7,416 nucleotides of DNA from an uncultured Clostridia bacterium (GTDB taxonomy: Bacteria > Bacillota > Clostridia > Lachnospirales > Lachnospiraceae): contig CAMWWR010000087.1 of assembly GCA_947178045.1 (NCBI GenBank), forward strand, positions 1-7,416. The letters run 5' to 3'. The translations under genes were made by a program, and so were the position numbers. The notes below the pieces were generated by a model. That model did no database searches, was not told where the DNA came from, and saw nothing but the letters and a program-made list of their open reading frames with translations. Below are positions 5,663-7,416 of this stretch, in pieces. Each line of letters begins with the position of its first letter. Position 1 is the stretch's first letter.

Positions 5663-6715
5663 ATGCTGACAGATAACAAAAACAGACCGGGAGTATGGCG
5701 CAGAGCGGCCGGTGCTCTTTTTGCCATGCTCCTTTTTGGTTATACCTGTACGGCGGGCGGCTGCAAAAGCCCGCAGAGCGACGACGTACCGATGCTTGCG
5801 CCGGCGGACGGCGGGCTTGTACTTCCGTCTGCGCGCACATACGCCGTGCAGGCGGAGAGTATCCCGGTCGGGGTTCGCTTTATGGCGGACGGCTACTGTG
5901 TCCCGGCAGCGGATGCACGGCCGGAAAAAAAGCGGCCGGTTAAGGCAGCTCTTCTGTTTGATATCACGGATCAGGAGATCCTGTTTACCCAGGATTGCTT
6001 TACGAAGATTTATCCCGCCAGCACAACAAAGCTTCTGACGGCTCTGACCTTTTACCGGATTATTGAGGAGGAGGGCCGAAGTCTCTCGGAGCAGGTCACG
6101 ATACGGGAGGACAACGGCGGCATCACCATCTACGGCGCAAAGCTGTGCGGCTTTATGAAGGGAGATGTCGTGAGCCTGGAGGGACTGTTGAACGGCCTGC
6201 TGGTCTATTCCGGCAACGATGCGGCCGTCGCGATCGCGGAATATCTGTGCGGGAGTGAGGCGGACTTTGTCAAGCGAATGAATGAGATCGCATGGGAGAT
6301 CGGGGCAACGCACACACATTTTGTAAATCCGCACGGGCTTCATAATTCCGAGCACTATACAACGGCGTATGATATGTATCTTATTTTCCGCGAATGCCTG
6401 CAGCAGGAGGGCTTTTTGGACATTGCGGGAAAGAGCGCGGCGGTTATTGATTATTACGGCGTGGACGGCAGGGCAAAGCAGATGGAGCTGGAGTCGACAA
6501 ACCAGTTTTTGATCGGAAAATCCGAGGTTCCGGACGGCGTCACGGTGCACGGCGGAAAAACCGGGAGCACGACGCCCGCGGGCGACTGTCTTATGCTGTT
6601 TTCCAGCTGCGGCGGCAGGGAATATATTTCCGCCGTGTTCGGCGCGTCCTCAAGGGATGTTCTCTACAAGCAGATGGGAGAGCTTCTGTCGCTGGAGCCG
6701 TCCGCCGCTGATTGA
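5663..6715 (+). CDS. Secreted serine-type D-alanyl-D-alanine carboxypeptidase (peptidase S11, DacF/PBP5-like), lacking the C-terminal domain
   Basis: Enzymes of this family remove the terminal D-Ala from peptidoglycan pentapeptides outside the membrane and so limit cross-linking. The protein (350 residues) begins with basic residues (R13, R14) and a hydrophobic signal segment (about 15-28) ending in TCTAGGC. Cys34 might be lipidated, but the lipobox is poor because Ala, not Leu, sits at -3. The catalytic domain follows: STTK with the active Ser120 (6020-6022) and Lys123, SGN at residues 183-185, and KTG at 299-301. HFVNPHGLH near residue 230 is also typical. The chain stops about 50 residues after KTG, so the usual C-terminal beta-rich domain and amphipathic anchor of PBP5 are absent. 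The ATG at 5663 is favoured, with AGGG six bases upstream. An in-frame ATG at 5624, inside mgsA and with GGAG upstream, would lengthen the N-terminus by 13 residues and cannot be excluded. Symbols dacF or dacB are possible but not distinguished. Confidence 0.9.
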   Translation: MLTDNKNRPGVWRRAAGALFAMLLFGYTCTAGGCKSPQSDDVPMLAPADGGLVLPSARTYAVQAESIPVGVRFMADGYCVPAADARPEKKRPVKAALLFDITDQEILFTQDCFTKIYPASTTKLLTALTFYRIIEEEGRSLSEQVTIREDNGGITIYGAKLCGFMKGDVVSLEGLLNGLLVYSGNDAAVAIAEYLCGSEADFVKRMNEIAWEIGATHTHFVNPHGLHNSEHYTTAYDMYLIFRECLQQEGFLDIAGKSAAVIDYYGVDGRAKQMELESTNQFLIGKSEVPDGVTVHGGKTGSTTPAGDCLMLFSSCGGREYISAVFGASSRDVLYKQMGELLSLEPSAAD

Positions 6716-6775
6716 AGCAAAAAGAGGGCTTAGCAGAGCATTCCTGCGTTTCCCGTGTTTTTTCGCGGATAGCGG

Positions 6776-6804
6776 TTGTTTTTTTCTTTCCGATATACTA
6801 TAAT
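6776..6804 (+). promoter_or_regulatory. Sigma-A-type promoter of the P-loop protein gene
   Basis: TTGTTT (6776-6781) and a perfect TATAAT (6799-6804) are separated by the ideal 17 bases in an AT-rich patch. Transcription would start near 6811, giving a leader of about 79 bases. The rest of the gap behind the carboxypeptidase gene (6716-6775) holds only weak, short inverted repeats and no convincing terminator. Confidence 0.75.
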
Positions 6805-6815
6805 AGGAATATGAA

Positions 6816-6846
6816 GCTGTGAATTGCAGCGGCCCCGTCCGACGGG
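6816..6846 (+). other. Two small adjacent hairpins in the leader of the P-loop gene
   Basis: GCTGT (6816-6820) can pair with GCAGC (6826-6830) around a five-base loop, with one G-U pair. CCCGT (6834-6838) pairs with ACGGG (6842-6846) around a three-base loop. Both lie near the 5' end of the predicted transcript and well before the ribosome binding site at 6875. They may simply stabilise the mRNA. Neither is followed by a T run, and no riboswitch class was recognised. Confidence 0.3.
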
Positions 6847-6889
6847 AATCCATTGCGGAAAAATTGATCTGGTTAAGGAGGAAGCTACA

Positions 6890-7309
6890 ATGATTCAGAT
6901 TATTGCAGGGGAAAAGGGAAAAGGAAAGACAAAAATTTTGCTGGACAAGGTGAACGCCGACATCCTGAACACAACGGGAAGCATCGTTTACCTTGACAAG
7001 AGCACCAAACACATGTATGAGCTGAGCAATAAGGTGCGCCTGATCAACGTGCGCGACTATTGTGTGGAAAATTCAAAGGAGTTCCTTGGTTTTATTTGCG
7101 GAATCATTTCTCAGGATCACGACCTTCAGAAGGTATTCCTCGACAGCTTTTTAAAGATCGCCTGCACCGATGAGAACGACATCGCGCCGGTAATCGAGAA
7201 GCTGGAGATGATCTCAAGCAAATTTGAAGTTGATTTTATCCTGAGTATTTCCATGGATCAGGATGCGCTTCCGGAGACGGCAAAAAAGTACGTCACTGTT
7301 TCTCTGTAA
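6890..7309 (+). CDS. Small P-loop nucleotide-binding protein of unknown function
   Basis: The protein (139 residues) opens with MIQIIAGEKGKGKTK, in which GEKGKGKT (residues 7-14) is a Walker A motif with Lys13 and Thr14 as the expected phosphate-binding residues. A possible Walker B strand is KVFLDSFL (about 81-88) with Asp85, but no Glu follows the Asp as in many ATPases. There is no signal peptide or membrane segment, so it is probably cytosolic. From memory, similar short proteins in Lachnospiraceae genomes carry labels such as ATP-binding protein or, unreliably, twitching motility protein PilT; it is far shorter than PilT and lacks its other motifs. The ATG at 6890 is fixed by AAGGAGG (6875-6881) eight bases upstream; the open frame continues back to a TTG at 6824 with no ribosome site. 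It has its own promoter and terminator, so it looks monocistronic. Function is unknown. Confidence 0.85.
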   Translation: MIQIIAGEKGKGKTKILLDKVNADILNTTGSIVYLDKSTKHMYELSNKVRLINVRDYCVENSKEFLGFICGIISQDHDLQKVFLDSFLKIACTDENDIAPVIEKLEMISSKFEVDFILSISMDQDALPETAKKYVTVSL

Positions 7310-7323
7310 CCAGTCCATACATA

Positions 7324-7349
7324 GGCTGCCGCAGCTGCGGCGGCCTTTT
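7324..7349 (+). terminator. Intrinsic terminator after the P-loop gene
   Basis: GGCTGCCGC (7324-7332) pairs with GCGGCGGCC (7337-7345) to form a 9-bp, GC-rich stem with one G-U pair and the loop AGCT. TTTTC follows directly. It begins 14 bases after the stop codon. The T run is short, but the stem is strong. There is no matching A run on its left, so it should act on the plus strand only. Confidence 0.8.
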
Positions 7350-7354
7350 CAAAT

Positions 7355-7406
7355 GCGCAGGGGCGCGAGTAGAAGTTCGGCTGCTGAAGCAGCCCGCGCC
7401 CCGCGC
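7355..7406. other. Compound inverted repeat, possible structured RNA at the window edge
   Basis: GCGC (7355-7358) and GGGGCGCG (7360-7367) pair with CGCGCCCC (7395-7402) and GCGC (7403-7406). This gives a 12-bp stem interrupted only by an unpaired A at 7359. Inside it, GGCTGC (7379-7384) and GCAGCC (7389-7394) form a 6-bp hairpin with loop TGAA, stacked directly on the outer stem. An 11-base one-sided bulge, AGTAGAAGTTC (7368-7378), is left over. No T run follows on the plus strand, so it is not an obvious terminator. The strand is undecided and nothing further can be seen beyond 7416. No known RNA family was recognised. Confidence 0.5.
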
Positions 7407-7416
7407 AGGCGGGCAG

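Noticed and set aside
6753..6785. CCGTG and CGCGG around a T-rich loop followed by a run of seven T bases, as a terminator for the carboxypeptidase gene
   Set aside because: The stem is only 5 bp with a G-U pair, and the T run starts 10 bases after it. The T run is better explained as part of the spacer and -35 region of the next promoter.
6811..6822. Mini reading frame ATG AAG CTG TGA at the predicted transcription start, as a leader peptide
   Set aside because: It has three codons and no ribosome binding site. The match of the ATG with the predicted start could be chance.
7353..7416. Open frame from ATG at 7353 to the window edge, rich in Arg and Ala
   Set aside because: There is no ribosome binding site, the composition is what GC-rich inverted repeats produce in any frame, and it coincides with the compound stem.
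7265..7416. Minus-strand open frame through the terminator, with a run of seven Ala
   Set aside because: The Ala run comes from the GC-rich palindrome of the terminator, and the frame continues into the antisense of the P-loop gene without a start or ribosome site.

Overview
The window is a dense, plus-strand stretch of a bacterial chromosome. Gene content, gene order and codon use point to a rod-shaped, Gram-positive anaerobe of the Clostridia, most likely Lachnospiraceae. The clues are a clostridial-type PBP2 with a very large insertion, a complete minCDE set that includes minE, and rodA followed by a methylglyoxal synthase. The species is inferred from protein features only, without a database search.

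Bases 1-5135 form a cell-shape and division-site cluster read in one direction with tight spacing: the 3' part of the PBP2 transpeptidase gene (5' end outside the window), then minC, minD, minE and rodA. PBP2 and RodA are the transpeptidase and glycosyltransferase partners of the elongation machinery. MinCDE keeps the division septum away from the poles. Gaps are 38, 16, 16 and 58 bases. The largest of them, minE-rodA, carries a hairpin.

Bases 5136-6715 form a second unit. A 114-base gap holds short degenerate direct repeats and a probable promoter. It is followed by mgsA (methylglyoxal synthase) and, 17 bases later, a secreted D-alanyl-D-alanine carboxypeptidase that trims peptidoglycan stem peptides. 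The methylglyoxal synthase has Glu where the Escherichia coli enzyme has its catalytic Asp71.

Bases 6716-7349 hold a monocistronic unit: a good sigma-A-type promoter, a short leader that can fold, a 139-residue P-loop protein of unknown role, and a strong stem-loop with a short T run as terminator. The last bases (7355-7416) contain a compact compound inverted repeat that no annotated gene explains and that runs close to the edge. It may be the start of a structured RNA or another hairpin element.

No tRNA, rRNA, CRISPR array, insertion sequence or phage gene was seen. Most of the window is a conserved housekeeping locus. The less ordinary signals are the substituted MgsA active site, the repeats upstream of mgsA, the PBP2 insertion and the structured element at the right edge.
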